Assembly: GCF_004348975.1 (NCBI RefSeq) | Contig: NZ_SMFP01000001.1 | Location: 566,701-630,700 of the forward strand | Reading direction: 5' to 3' | Length of the DNA: 64,000 bases | Source: Antarcticimicrobium sediminis | GTDB taxonomy: Bacteria; Pseudomonadota; Alphaproteobacteria; Rhodobacterales; Rhodobacteraceae | Part shown: piece by piece, positions 17,541 through 26,200 of the stretch | Numbering within the stretch: position 1 is the stretch's first letter | How the letters are laid out: each line of letters starts with the position of its first letter | Notes under the pieces: model-generated | What the model saw: the letters and a program-made list of their open reading frames with translations, nothing else | Told to the model about the DNA's origin: nothing | The model's database searches: none | Translations under genes and position numbers: made by a program

Positions 17541-18524
17541 TTAGATATCCCCTTGTTTCGCGGTTTCCTCGTTACGGGGATTTACAATGCTGTCGAGCAA
17601 CAGCGCCGACAGAAGTATCAGCCCCCTGACGAGGTTCTGCCCTTGAAACGAAACGTTTAGAATTGTCATGCCGTTGACGATTGTGCCGATCAGAATTGTC
17701 CCGATGATCACGTTCATCACGCCGCCGCGTCCGCCAGAAAGGCCAATCCCGCCAAGAACGACGACAAGGATCACGTCGTATATCCAAGTCAGATTGAAAA
17801 TCCGCGTATCCATGCTGTTGGACGATGCCGACAGCACCAACCCGGCAAACAGTGCGATTCCCGCTGACATCACGTATTGAAGAATGATAATCGGACGCGC
17901 GCGGACACCGGTAATACGCGCCGCTGAAAGGTTGTCACCGATGGCATAGATGAAAAATCCCAGCCGGGTCTTTTTCAGAAACACATGCACGATCAGCGCC
18001 GCGGCCGCGAACGCCAGAATGGAATAGGGCAGTCCGAAAATCTTACCGCGCCCGATCCAGGCGATACTGTCCAATTCTACGGGCCAGGCGATAATGTCAT
18101 ATTCGAACATCCCGCTCTGTCCGATACCGGCAATTCCGATTCCAACCGCCAAAGTTGTGAACAGAGCCGGAATCTCGGCATAGGCTACCAGCACGCCATT
18201 CACGATTCCTGTAGCAATGGAAAAAGCCAAGCCAGCAAGGATTGCCACGACCGGGTGATATCCGGCGGCAGCGAGTGTCATCACCAGCGCGGCAGGAACC
18301 GACAGGGTTGCGATCATCGACAGGTCGATACCACGGCCAATAACCACAATGGCCATCCCCAGCCCGAGAATGCCCAGGACCGAGACCGACCGGATCAGCA
18401 CAAGCAGATTACCAGCCGTGAAAAATCCCGGCAGAAAGATCGCGAACATCAGAAAAATTACCAGGAATAGACCCGTCACAATCGTCTGCTGATCGAGTTT
18501 CAAACTGTTAACTGATTTTTTCAT
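17541..18524 (-). CDS. RbsC-type ABC permease
   Basis: 327 residues, almost entirely hydrophobic helices, with IGRGIDLSMIATLSVPAALV near 60 (family EAA-like loop region) and GGIGLSGGRGGVMNVIIGT near 260. It is the conventional permease partner of the fused permease at 14287, so the transporter would have a heterodimeric membrane part. It lies 42 bp before the binding-protein gene and 87 bp after the SDR gene, with a strong hairpin in that gap. Confidence 0.92.
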   Translation of the reverse strand: MKKSVNSLKLDQQTIVTGLFLVIFLMFAIFLPGFFTAGNLLVLIRSVSVLGILGLGMAIVVIGRGIDLSMIATLSVPAALVMTLAAAGYHPVVAILAGLAFSIATGIVNGVLVAYAEIPALFTTLAVGIGIAGIGQSGMFEYDIIAWPVELDSIAWIGRGKIFGLPYSILAFAAAALIVHVFLKKTRLGFFIYAIGDNLSAARITGVRARPIIILQYVMSAGIALFAGLVLSASSNSMDTRIFNLTWIYDVILVVVLGGIGLSGGRGGVMNVIIGTILIGTIVNGMTILNVSFQGQNLVRGLILLSALLLDSIVNPRNEETAKQGDI

Positions 18525-18573
18525 AAGGCAACCTTGCGGATATGATGGGTGAGCTGGCTTTGTGATTGTGGGC

Positions 18574-18603
18574 GTGCGAAACGCTGGCTTCAGCGTTTCG
18601 CAC
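18574..18603 (-). promoter_or_regulatory. Perfect 13-bp hairpin between SDR and permease genes
   Basis: GTGCGAAACGCTG and CAGCGTTTCGCAC enclose the loop GCTT, 9 nt after the SDR stop codon on the transcribed strand. There is no run of U after it, so it is more likely a processing or stability element than a full terminator, separating enzyme genes from transporter genes in one transcript. Confidence 0.7.
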
Positions 18604-18611
18604 CTATGGCG

Positions 18612-19361
18612 TTAGACGCCGCGCCCGCCGTCAACTTCGAGCGATACACCGGTGATGAATTCTGCGTCGTCAGAACACAGATAAAGCGCCGCACCTGCAA
18701 CGTCTGATGGCCGACCCAAGCGCCCCAGGGGAATGGTCGCCAAGAATGCCGTGCGATTTTCTGGCGTGTCTTCCTTGCCCATGAATTCCTCGAGCAACCC
18801 GGTTTCAGCCAACACAGGGCACAGCGCATTCACCCGGATACCGTCGGGGGCGAGTTCGACTGCCATACCTTTTGTCATGTTCAGCGCGGCCCCCTTGGAG
18901 CCGTTGTACCACACCAGACCAGGGCGCGGGCGCAATGCACCGATCGAGGCAACATTGATGATCGTGCCGCCGCCGAACTTGCGCAACACCGGAACGCCGA
19001 CCTGCGTTGCCAGATAGATGGCTTTGACGTTCACATCGAAAATGCGGTCAAAGGTCTTGTCGTCGACATCCATCAGCGAGCCATTGCGGCTAGTGTATCC
19101 TGCGTTGTTGATCAGACAGTCCAGACGGCCGAATTTTTCGACGGCCAGATCAATCATTGCCTTGGTGTCGCTGCGTGACGTGACATCTGTGGTGATGGCA
19201 ACCGCTGCATCGCCGATTTCATCGGCAACACGCTTGGCACTTTCGCCATTGATATCCGCAACAACAACTTTTGCGCCCTCTTGCGCGAACCGTTTGGCGA
19301 TGCCTTCGCCGAAACCAGAGCCCGCTCCGGTAATTACAGCCACTTTTCCTGGAATACGCAT
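18612..19361 (-). CDS. Short-chain dehydrogenase/reductase
   Basis: 249 residues, classical SDR. The cofactor motif TGAGSGFG is at about 11-18, NNAG near 88, the catalytic Ser in NVASIGA near 139 and Tyr-Lys in YNGSK near 153-157. D39 in VVADING after the second strand favours NAD. It ends in the family pattern GVSLEVDGGRGV. The position 15 bp after the aldehyde dehydrogenase gene suggests an alcohol-to-ketone or alcohol-to-aldehyde step on the transported substrate. Confidence 0.92.
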   Translation of the reverse strand: MRIPGKVAVITGAGSGFGEGIAKRFAQEGAKVVVADINGESAKRVADEIGDAAVAITTDVTSRSDTKAMIDLAVEKFGRLDCLINNAGYTSRNGSLMDVDDKTFDRIFDVNVKAIYLATQVGVPVLRKFGGGTIINVASIGALRPRPGLVWYNGSKGAALNMTKGMAVELAPDGIRVNALCPVLAETGLLEEFMGKEDTPENRTAFLATIPLGRLGRPSDVAGAALYLCSDDAEFITGVSLEVDGGRGV

Positions 19362-19376
19362 GTCTTCTCCCGATCT

Positions 19377-20816
19377 TTACGTGTGCTTGAGCACGATTGT
19401 CTTGGTTACTGTGAATTCCTGCATGGCGGAAAACCCTTTTTCGCGCCCATGACCACTGTGTTTGACGCCGCCAAATGGCAATTCAACACCGCCACCGGCC
19501 CCGTAATTGTTGATGAAAACCTGGCCGCAGCGCAGGGTGTTGGCCATCCGCATCTGCCGCCCGCCATTGTTGGTCCAAACCCCGGCGATCAAACCGAAAT
19601 CCGTGTCATTGGCGATCCGAACCGCATCAGCCTCATCGTCAAAAGGAATGGCCGCGAGCAAGGGCCCGAACACTTCTTTTTGGGCCAGATCATCTGTTTC
19701 AGACACCGGACCATAGAGCGCTGGCACCACGTAATACCCAGTTTCGGGCGCGTCACCGTCAAGTTTGGCGCGGGCCATGCAAGGCACGCCGTTTGCCTCG
19801 GCGCTGGCCACGAATTTCCGCACCCGGTCCCGCTGCTTGCCACTAATCAAAGGGCCGCAATTCAAGTCCTTGCCATGCGGTCCTGCGACAAGATCAGCGA
19901 TCCGCGCCGCCAACTGGGCGGTGAAATCGTCAAAGATGCTGCGCTGGATCAGAACCCGACTGCCGGCAGAACAGGTTTGGCCACCATTCTGCACGATCCC
20001 GGCAACAACAACTGGCAATGCCGCATCAAAGTCCGCGTCGTCGAAAATGATCTGAGGCGATTTGCCCCCCAGTTCCAGAACACAGGGTCGGTGGTGTTTT
20101 GCTGATGCGATCTGCACCATGGTTCCAACTTCGGGCGATCCGGTAAAGGACATGAAATCCACATCGCCATGCGCCGAAAGCGCGGCCCCCGCCGTGACAC
20201 CATAGCCGGTGACCAGGTTTAGCGCGCCAGCCGGCAATCCGGCCTCGGCTGCCAGTTCAGTCAAACGAATACAGCTCAAGCAGGCTTCTTCGGCGGGCTT
20301 CAGTACCGCCGCGTTCCCGGTCGCCAATGCCGGGGCCAATGTGCGCCCAAACATCTGTGCAGGATAATTCCACGGTATGATATGACCTGTCACACCATGA
20401 GGTTCACGAACCACGGAAACGAAATATTCCTTGAGATAGGGGATCGTTTCGCCATGCAGTTTGTCTGCCGCGCCGCCGTAGAATTCGAAGTACCGCGCAC
20501 AAGCCGCGATATCGGCACGCGCCTGGGTCATCGGCTTACCCGTGTCGCGCGCTTCAATGTCGGCCAATTCATCGGCATGCGCCAAGATCAGCGTGCTCAA
20601 CCGCGACAAGATACGCCCACGCTCGGCAGGGACCACTGCGCCCCATTCTCCAGACAGGCTTGCCCGCGCCGCGCGCACCGCACGGTCGATATCATCGGCA
20701 TTGCCATCGGCAATATTCGCAAACACCTGGCCATCGCTGGGCGACAGAACGTCAATGGTGCCCCCGGATGACGGAGCCATCCACTCGCCGCCGATGTAGA
20801 TTTCTGCGTTGGTCAT
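19377..20816 (-). CDS. Aldehyde dehydrogenase (NAD(P)+-dependent)
   Basis: 479 residues with a complete ALDH active site: IIPWNYPAQMFGRTLAPALATGNAAVLKPAE cofactor region (in pieces near 145-175), catalytic Glu in LELGGKSPQ near 248 and Cys in NGGQTCSAGSRV near 283. The ATG at 20816 follows GGGGAGAAGAA, while the upstream extension is unsupported. It is the first gene of the minus-strand operon and is divergent from a LysR gene. Substrate unknown; betaine-aldehyde-like and sugar-aldehyde ALDHs share this layout. Confidence 0.92.
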   Translation of the reverse strand: MTNAEIYIGGEWMAPSSGGTIDVLSPSDGQVFANIADGNADDIDRAVRAARASLSGEWGAVVPAERGRILSRLSTLILAHADELADIEARDTGKPMTQARADIAACARYFEFYGGAADKLHGETIPYLKEYFVSVVREPHGVTGHIIPWNYPAQMFGRTLAPALATGNAAVLKPAEEACLSCIRLTELAAEAGLPAGALNLVTGYGVTAGAALSAHGDVDFMSFTGSPEVGTMVQIASAKHHRPCVLELGGKSPQIIFDDADFDAALPVVVAGIVQNGGQTCSAGSRVLIQRSIFDDFTAQLAARIADLVAGPHGKDLNCGPLISGKQRDRVRKFVASAEANGVPCMARAKLDGDAPETGYYVVPALYGPVSETDDLAQKEVFGPLLAAIPFDDEADAVRIANDTDFGLIAGVWTNNGGRQMRMANTLRCGQVFINNYGAGGGVELPFGGVKHSGHGREKGFSAMQEFTVTKTIVLKHT

Positions 20817-20949
20817 TTCTTCTCCCCATGGTCTGGCTCTGGCGCGCCGGAATACTCCAGTGCGGCGCGAGCCAAGACCCCTCCCCTGATCTTGATCACA
20901 AGCGTATTGGCGGGTTTGGTATGCGTCCAATGCTAGATTTAGATCCTGC

Positions 20950-20968
20950 CCATGCCCATTGAGCATGG
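20950..20968. promoter_or_regulatory. Candidate LysR operator in front of the ALDH operon
   Basis: CCATGC-N7-GCATGG, with T(20953)-N11-A(20965) spacing inside the dyad, lies in the 226-bp divergent gap between the aldehyde dehydrogenase operon (start 20816) and lysR (start 21043). It is the best T-N11-A dyad in that gap. Confidence 0.5.
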
Positions 20969-21042
20969 ACATCATCCACGCTCTTTCCTAGCGTCTTGCC
21001 AAATATCCCGCTCCGGGATGAATATGGAAGCACCGGAAACAC

Positions 21043-21978
21043 ATGAACATTTTGTATTTGTTGAATTTTATCCAAATCGTGGAATGGGGCAACATCTCCA
21101 AGGCCGCTGCGTTTCTGAACATCGCCCAATCCGCGCTCAGTCGACAAATCAAGTCGCTCGAAGACACCCTCGGCACGCAATTGCTGCGCCGACAAAGCTG
21201 GGGGGTTGAGCCAACAGAGGACGGAAAAATGCTGTTGGAACACGCGCGGCGCATTCAAAAAGAATGTATCGACGCAAAGGAAAGCATTCAGTCGAACAAG
21301 GATAATCCTGTTGGAACCGTGTATCTGGGGGTGCCATCGGCCTATTCGGTTTCGTTGGTGCCTCCCCTGTTACACCGCATGCGGGCCCTGTATCCCAATG
21401 TTTCGGTACAGGTTGTCGAAGCGTTCAGTGGCACCATTTACGAATGGCTGGTCAGTGGGCGGTTGGATATGGCCATTCTGTACCACTCAAAAGAACACAG
21501 CGCCGCCGTGATGTCGCCCTTCATAGAAGAGGACATGGTCGCACTGGGAACCGCCGAAATGCTCGGGGACAAAGCCGAAATACAGATCACGGACCTTGCC
21601 CGAAAAAAACTGATCTCCGCGTGGCGCCCACATCTTCACCGCCTGACGTTGGACGCGGCGTTCGTGTCCGCTGATGTGCCGTTTGAGCCGCTGATCGAGA
21701 TCGATTCATTGCCCTGCATGATCGAGTTGGCACACCGCGGCGAAGGCGTAGCCATTCTGCCGCCGTCCTGTGTGGTCCGTGAACTGAATGATGGGCGGCT
21801 CAAGGCGGCTCCCTTGCTGCCCAATGTCAAGCTGACAACGGTGCTGGGCCAGACCCCAAACAAACACCCAACCCGGGCGATGACCATATTGACGAACATG
21901 CTCCAGAACCTGGCCGCAGAACTGGCCCCGAAAACCGGGTGGAAGATCACAAAAGCAAGACTCGATGCTCCGGCATGA
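21043..21978 (+). CDS. LysR-family transcriptional regulator (right end of catabolic block)
   Basis: 311 residues. The HTH lies in about 1-60 (LLNFIQIVEWGNISKAAAFLNIAQSALSRQIKSLE read in pieces), with the effector-binding domain in about 90-295. The start at 21043 is the first codon of the HTH strand, as usual in CbL/Cys-type LysR proteins. It is divergent from the aldehyde dehydrogenase/SDR/ABC operon and is its most likely regulator. It is only distantly similar to the LysR at 6137, so the two modules may respond to different signals. Confidence 0.9.
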   Translation: MNILYLLNFIQIVEWGNISKAAAFLNIAQSALSRQIKSLEDTLGTQLLRRQSWGVEPTEDGKMLLEHARRIQKECIDAKESIQSNKDNPVGTVYLGVPSAYSVSLVPPLLHRMRALYPNVSVQVVEAFSGTIYEWLVSGRLDMAILYHSKEHSAAVMSPFIEEDMVALGTAEMLGDKAEIQITDLARKKLISAWRPHLHRLTLDAAFVSADVPFEPLIEIDSLPCMIELAHRGEGVAILPPSCVVRELNDGRLKAAPLLPNVKLTTVLGQTPNKHPTRAMTILTNMLQNLAAELAPKTGWKITKARLDAPA

Positions 21979-21982
21979 GGTC

Positions 21983-22008
21983 GGCCCGGCGTCGGGGTAC
22001 GCCGGGCC
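21983..22008 (+). terminator. Hairpin directly after the LysR stop codon
   Basis: GGCCCGGCGT and ACGCCGGGCC pair perfectly around CGGGGT, 5 bp after the lysR stop. There is no T-run, so termination would be Rho-assisted or inefficient. The xsc similarity on the other strand stops exactly at this hairpin. Confidence 0.55.
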
Positions 22009-22490
22009 GCATCAAAGCTAGGATAGGCATTACCGATGGCACAGTTATTGCCGATGTCGGAAGAGATGATCGCGTTGCGCGGCAGGGCGGCAGGGCGGCA
22101 GGGCGGCGGAGATCGCACGCCAGGCCTTGCGTGGGCTCATCCAGTTCGGCTTGTCACTGCGGGCACGTTCGTTCCAATTGGTGCCGGGATCGTCCTCTTC
22201 GTGATTAATCGACGACAGCTGTTGCGCCCATGCGCTTTTGGTCTGGGCGATCCGAATCTTGCGGTCTTCGCGCCGTTGTCACCGGCATCCGCTGGCAACG
22301 GGCCAAGAATACCACGCGCCACCTTTGCCGCTTCTCCAACGATGCCGACCGTGACCCTCTTGGTCAGACCGATTCGATCCGGGTTGATATCAACCTGAAT
22401 GATCTTTGCGCTCTCAGGCCAATAGTCCATCCCGGCCTTCGATCCGTTGTAGCCCAAGGGGCCAGCGAAGAGTGGGGGGGCTACCCGGAA
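22009..22490 (-). pseudogene. xsc: Sulfoacetaldehyde acetyltransferase remnant
   Basis: Translations on the minus strand give AGPLGYNGSKA, YWPESAKIIQVDINPDRIGLT, then in another frame IAQTKSAWAQQLSSINHE and DDPGTNWNERA, then AIISSDIGNNCAIGNAYPSF. All are, in this order, pieces of the ThDP enzyme Xsc that makes acetyl phosphate and sulfite in taurine breakdown. About 30 codons between GYNGSKA and YWP are missing, at least one frameshift is present, and both ends are gone, so it cannot be functional. An 8-bp unit repeated three times (GCAGGGCG, about 22083-22108) disturbs the frame near the end. Confidence 0.8.
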
Positions 22491-22505
22491 AGGCGTCGTT
22501 GTGTT

Positions 22506-23190
22506 GGTATCAAGGTCGAGGGAGAAGGCGAGTGGAATGCGCGTAAGCATCCCTCTCACCGAAACTGCGTTTCGACTGCCGGGCAGCGGGTGGCCCCGAA
22601 CGACGCGTCTGGCGCGCGATCCATCTCGGCATCGACGAACAGACCCTGGAAGTCAGAGCGGTCGAGGTCACCGGCAGTGCCACTGGGGATGCACCAATGT
22701 TGCCCGAACTGCTCAACCAGATCCCGCGCAATCAGGACATTGGCAGCGTGACCGCAGATGGAGCATACAACACGCGCAGCTGCCATAATGCTATCGCCGA
22801 TCGTGGAGCGGCGGCGGTTATCCGCCCGCGTAGAAATGCCCAGCCATGCAAGCCAAGCACCGCCGGTGCCATCGCCAGGAACGATACGCTTTGCGCATCA
22901 AAGTATCTGGGTCGGGCGCTCTGGCGGAACTGGTGCGGATACCACCGCAGAAGCCGTGTCGAGACAAAACCTCTCGGGACATTTCCTTCGAAAATACCCT
23001 GCCGGTCAGTGGATCCATTGTATGAAGCTATTGGGCCAGCGCCTCCTTCTCGTCGTTTGCAGGCAAGCCGCTGACAGGCAGCACATGGCGCGCGACTTTG
23101 ACCACCAGGTCGCTGAGATTCAGATGCGCATCGCGGTCCTGAATGGCGACACCGCGCTTGGCATCCCCCTCGCGAAAGCCGCAGGCTAAA
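22506..23190 (+). pseudogene. IS5-family transposase remnant with three short insertions
   Basis: Three frames in series give a transposase C-terminal half: GIKVEGEGEWNARKH (22506-22550), GGPERRVWRAIHLGIDEQT through GAYNTRSCHNAIADRGAAAV to HRRSRVETK (22589-22969), then HCMKLLGQRL and ARDFDHQVAEIQMRIAVLNG (23013-23189, stop TAA). The breaks are inserts of 38 nt (22551-22588), 43 nt (22970-23012) and 39 nt (23046-23084). The N-terminal half is absent; its missing middle part seems to sit at 5850-5945. The gene is dead. The match to intact relatives is from memory. Confidence 0.8.
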
Positions 23191-23252
23191 TCCTTTTGGA
23201 GAAGGGAGAAACCCGTCCATCAGCCAATTTGTGCAACAGCGTCGCGCGGAGC

Positions 23253-26200
23253 CTAGACGAAGTCGAAGTCCGAGGCTGACAGTTCAGACAACCGCGTATT
23301 CCGAAGGATCAGCAGATCACCATCGCCGAAATCAAAACTGGCATGACGGTGCGACCCGACCGAGGTCTCCAGAAGGTCAGCGAAACTGTCGATCCCCTCC
23401 ACGTCGATCCGCACGACATCTTCGCCGCGCGAAAACCACCGTCGCTCGCCAGTCTCGAAATCCTCGATCCGGTCGACGCCGTTGCCCTCGACAAAGACGA
23501 ACAGATCCTTGCCACGGCCGCCGTACAGGCGATCATACGCAGCGCCGCCATCCAGAACGTCGTCGCCGCTTCCGCCAAAGAGGCTGTCGCGGTCATCGCC
23601 GCCCTCCAGAGTATCGTCGCCCCAGGAGCCGAACAGACGGTCCCGTCCGTCGCCACCGGCGAGATGGTCGTCGCGCAAGCCACCCAAAAGCAGGTCGTTT
23701 CCGCCAGATCCGTAGAGCAACGACGGCGCCCACCACGACCCGAACATGGTATCGCGTCCTTCGCTACCGTGGACAAAGCCCGCGTAGTCATCGCCAGTCA
23801 CCTCGAGCGTCACCATCGCGGTGGCCTCGAGGTCGCCGTCGGACACGGTGTACTCGAAATGCGCGGCACCGACGTAGCCAGCCTCGGGCGTGAACAGGAT
23901 GTCGGTGCCGGAGATCTCGACCGTGCCATGTTCTGCCGTGCCGACCGAGATGACGTCCAGCATGTCGCCATCGGGATCGCTGTCATTGGCCAGAAGATCG
24001 GCCGCATTGATGCTCAGGGGCTCGCCCGCTCCGGTCTCGAACCCATCGTCACCCGCCGCGACAGGCGCCCGGTTGGTCGGGCCGGTGATCGCGAACACCA
24101 TGACATCATCGTCCGACAGCATCCCGTCGGACGCGGTGACGCGCACCTCGATCTCGTCCGCGAACCCCGAGGGGGCAGCGCCTGAGAACCGGCCGGTATC
24201 GGGATCGAAGACGAGCCAGTCCGGCAATGCACCGCCATCCGCCAGGGCGGCGGAGAGGGTCAGCGCGTCGCCATCCACATCGGAAAAGGCATCGTCGGGC
24301 AACAGAAAATTGATCGCCTCTCCCGCATTGACGGTCCGATCCGACAGCGGATTGACCAGGATCGGCGCATCGTTCACAGGCGTCACGGTGAGGGTAAAGC
24401 TCTGTGGATCGCTTTCCGCCCCCTCTGGGTCGGAGACCGTGTAGTCGAAACTGACCACCCCGTTGAAATCCGCGACCGGTGCATAGCTGAACGTGCCGTC
24501 CGGGTTCAGTGACAGGCCCTCGGGCACCGGCCCGGAGAGGGCATAGGCCACCCCGGTATCGCCGTCGGGATCGGTGGCGGCGGGCAGCGCGCCGGTCAGC
24601 GTGCTATCCTCGTCCAGCGTTGCGGCATTGTTCCCCTCCGAGGCCACTGGCGCATCGTTCACAGGCGTCACGGTAAAGGTGAAGCTTTGTGGATCGCTTT
24701 CCGCCCCGTCCGGGTCGGAGACCGTGTAGTCGAAACTGACCACCCCGTTGAAATCCGCGACCGGTGCATAGCTGAACGTGCCGTCCGGGTTCAGCGTTAG
24801 CCCCTCGGGCACCGGCCCGGAGAGGGTATAGGCCAATCCGGTATCGCCATCGGGATCGGTGGCGGCGGGCAAGGCGCCGGTCAGCGTGGTATCCTCATCC
24901 AGCGTTGCGGCGTTGCCCTCGCTTGACGGAACCGGTGGCCGATTGACCAGCGACATGGTCACCCGGTCGCCTAGGAAACTCAGCAGCTCGGCATCGACGA
25001 TTGTGTCGGTGCCCTCGTCCCCGTCGGTTCGGTTGGTGTCGGTGACGACAACCGTGTTGCCGCTACGCAGGATCGTGAAATCGGTCGAGGCGCCGTCGAA
25101 ATAGACGACATCGCGCCCATCGCCCCCGTCGATGGCATCGTCACCACCGCCCCCCTGCACCAGGTCATCGCCACCGTGCAGGACAATGGTATCGTCCAGC
25201 AGGGTGCCAAGGATGTCGTCCACCCCTCCGGTGCCCTCGATCGGCGGGCGGGCAAAGCCGAAGTTCTCTGGTTCGAGATCTCTCAGCAACACCCCCACGA
25301 TCAGGATCTGGTTGCCGCCACCCAGTAAGATCAAAAGCCCCTCGGGCGTGTCGCTCGCCGCCGCAAGCAGCGCGTCGAAATTGGGGAACACCCCGTCGGG
25401 CAGCGCGACCTTCGTGCCTTCGAGGCCGCGCTTGAACCCCTCGATCCGGTCGCTGCCCCCCTCTGTGCCGATCACGATCACGTCGCGCCCGCCACCGGTC
25501 TGCACGGTCTCGTTCCCGCCCGAGAGCGTGAACAGATCCGCGCCAAGCCCACCGGTCAGGATCTGGTCGCTGCCGTCGCCGGTGAAGCTTTCGCCCCCGG
25601 TCTCGGCACGAATATCGGCCCGCGAGAAGACATCATCGTCGAAAACGATCTTTTCGAGGCCTGACAGCGCCGAGACATAGTGATCGGTCACGGTGATTGT
25701 CTCGCCGGTGTCGAGCACGGTGATCACGAGGTCGTCCGTGCCATCCGGGCGGGAAAGCGATACCTCGTTCGAGGCCACGCCGACCAGCCGCAGCGCATCG
25801 TTCGCGCTTTCGACCGGAACCTCGACCTCTTCGCCATAGCCGCCCTCATCGCTCTCGGGGTCCTCGACCCAGATCCAGTCGATCATGGTTTCACTGATCG
25901 TGTCGTTGCCGTCGCCCCGGGTCCAGATATAGGTGTCGGCGCCCTCCCCACCGTTCAGCAGGTCGTCGCCTGCGAGGCCGTTCAGCGTGTTGTCATCGAA
26001 ATCCCCCTCGATCTGTCCAAGCGCCAGCGTATCGACAAGGGGAACATGGGGTTCGATCCCTTCCAGGGTGACAAAACTGCCATTGGCGAACTGGACCCGC
26101 TCGATGCCGCCATGACCATAGGCGAGTTGGTCGACGAGAGTGATAACCTCGCCGGTTTCGAGAATAGTGATTTGCAGGTCGAAAGAGATGCCGTCCCTGC

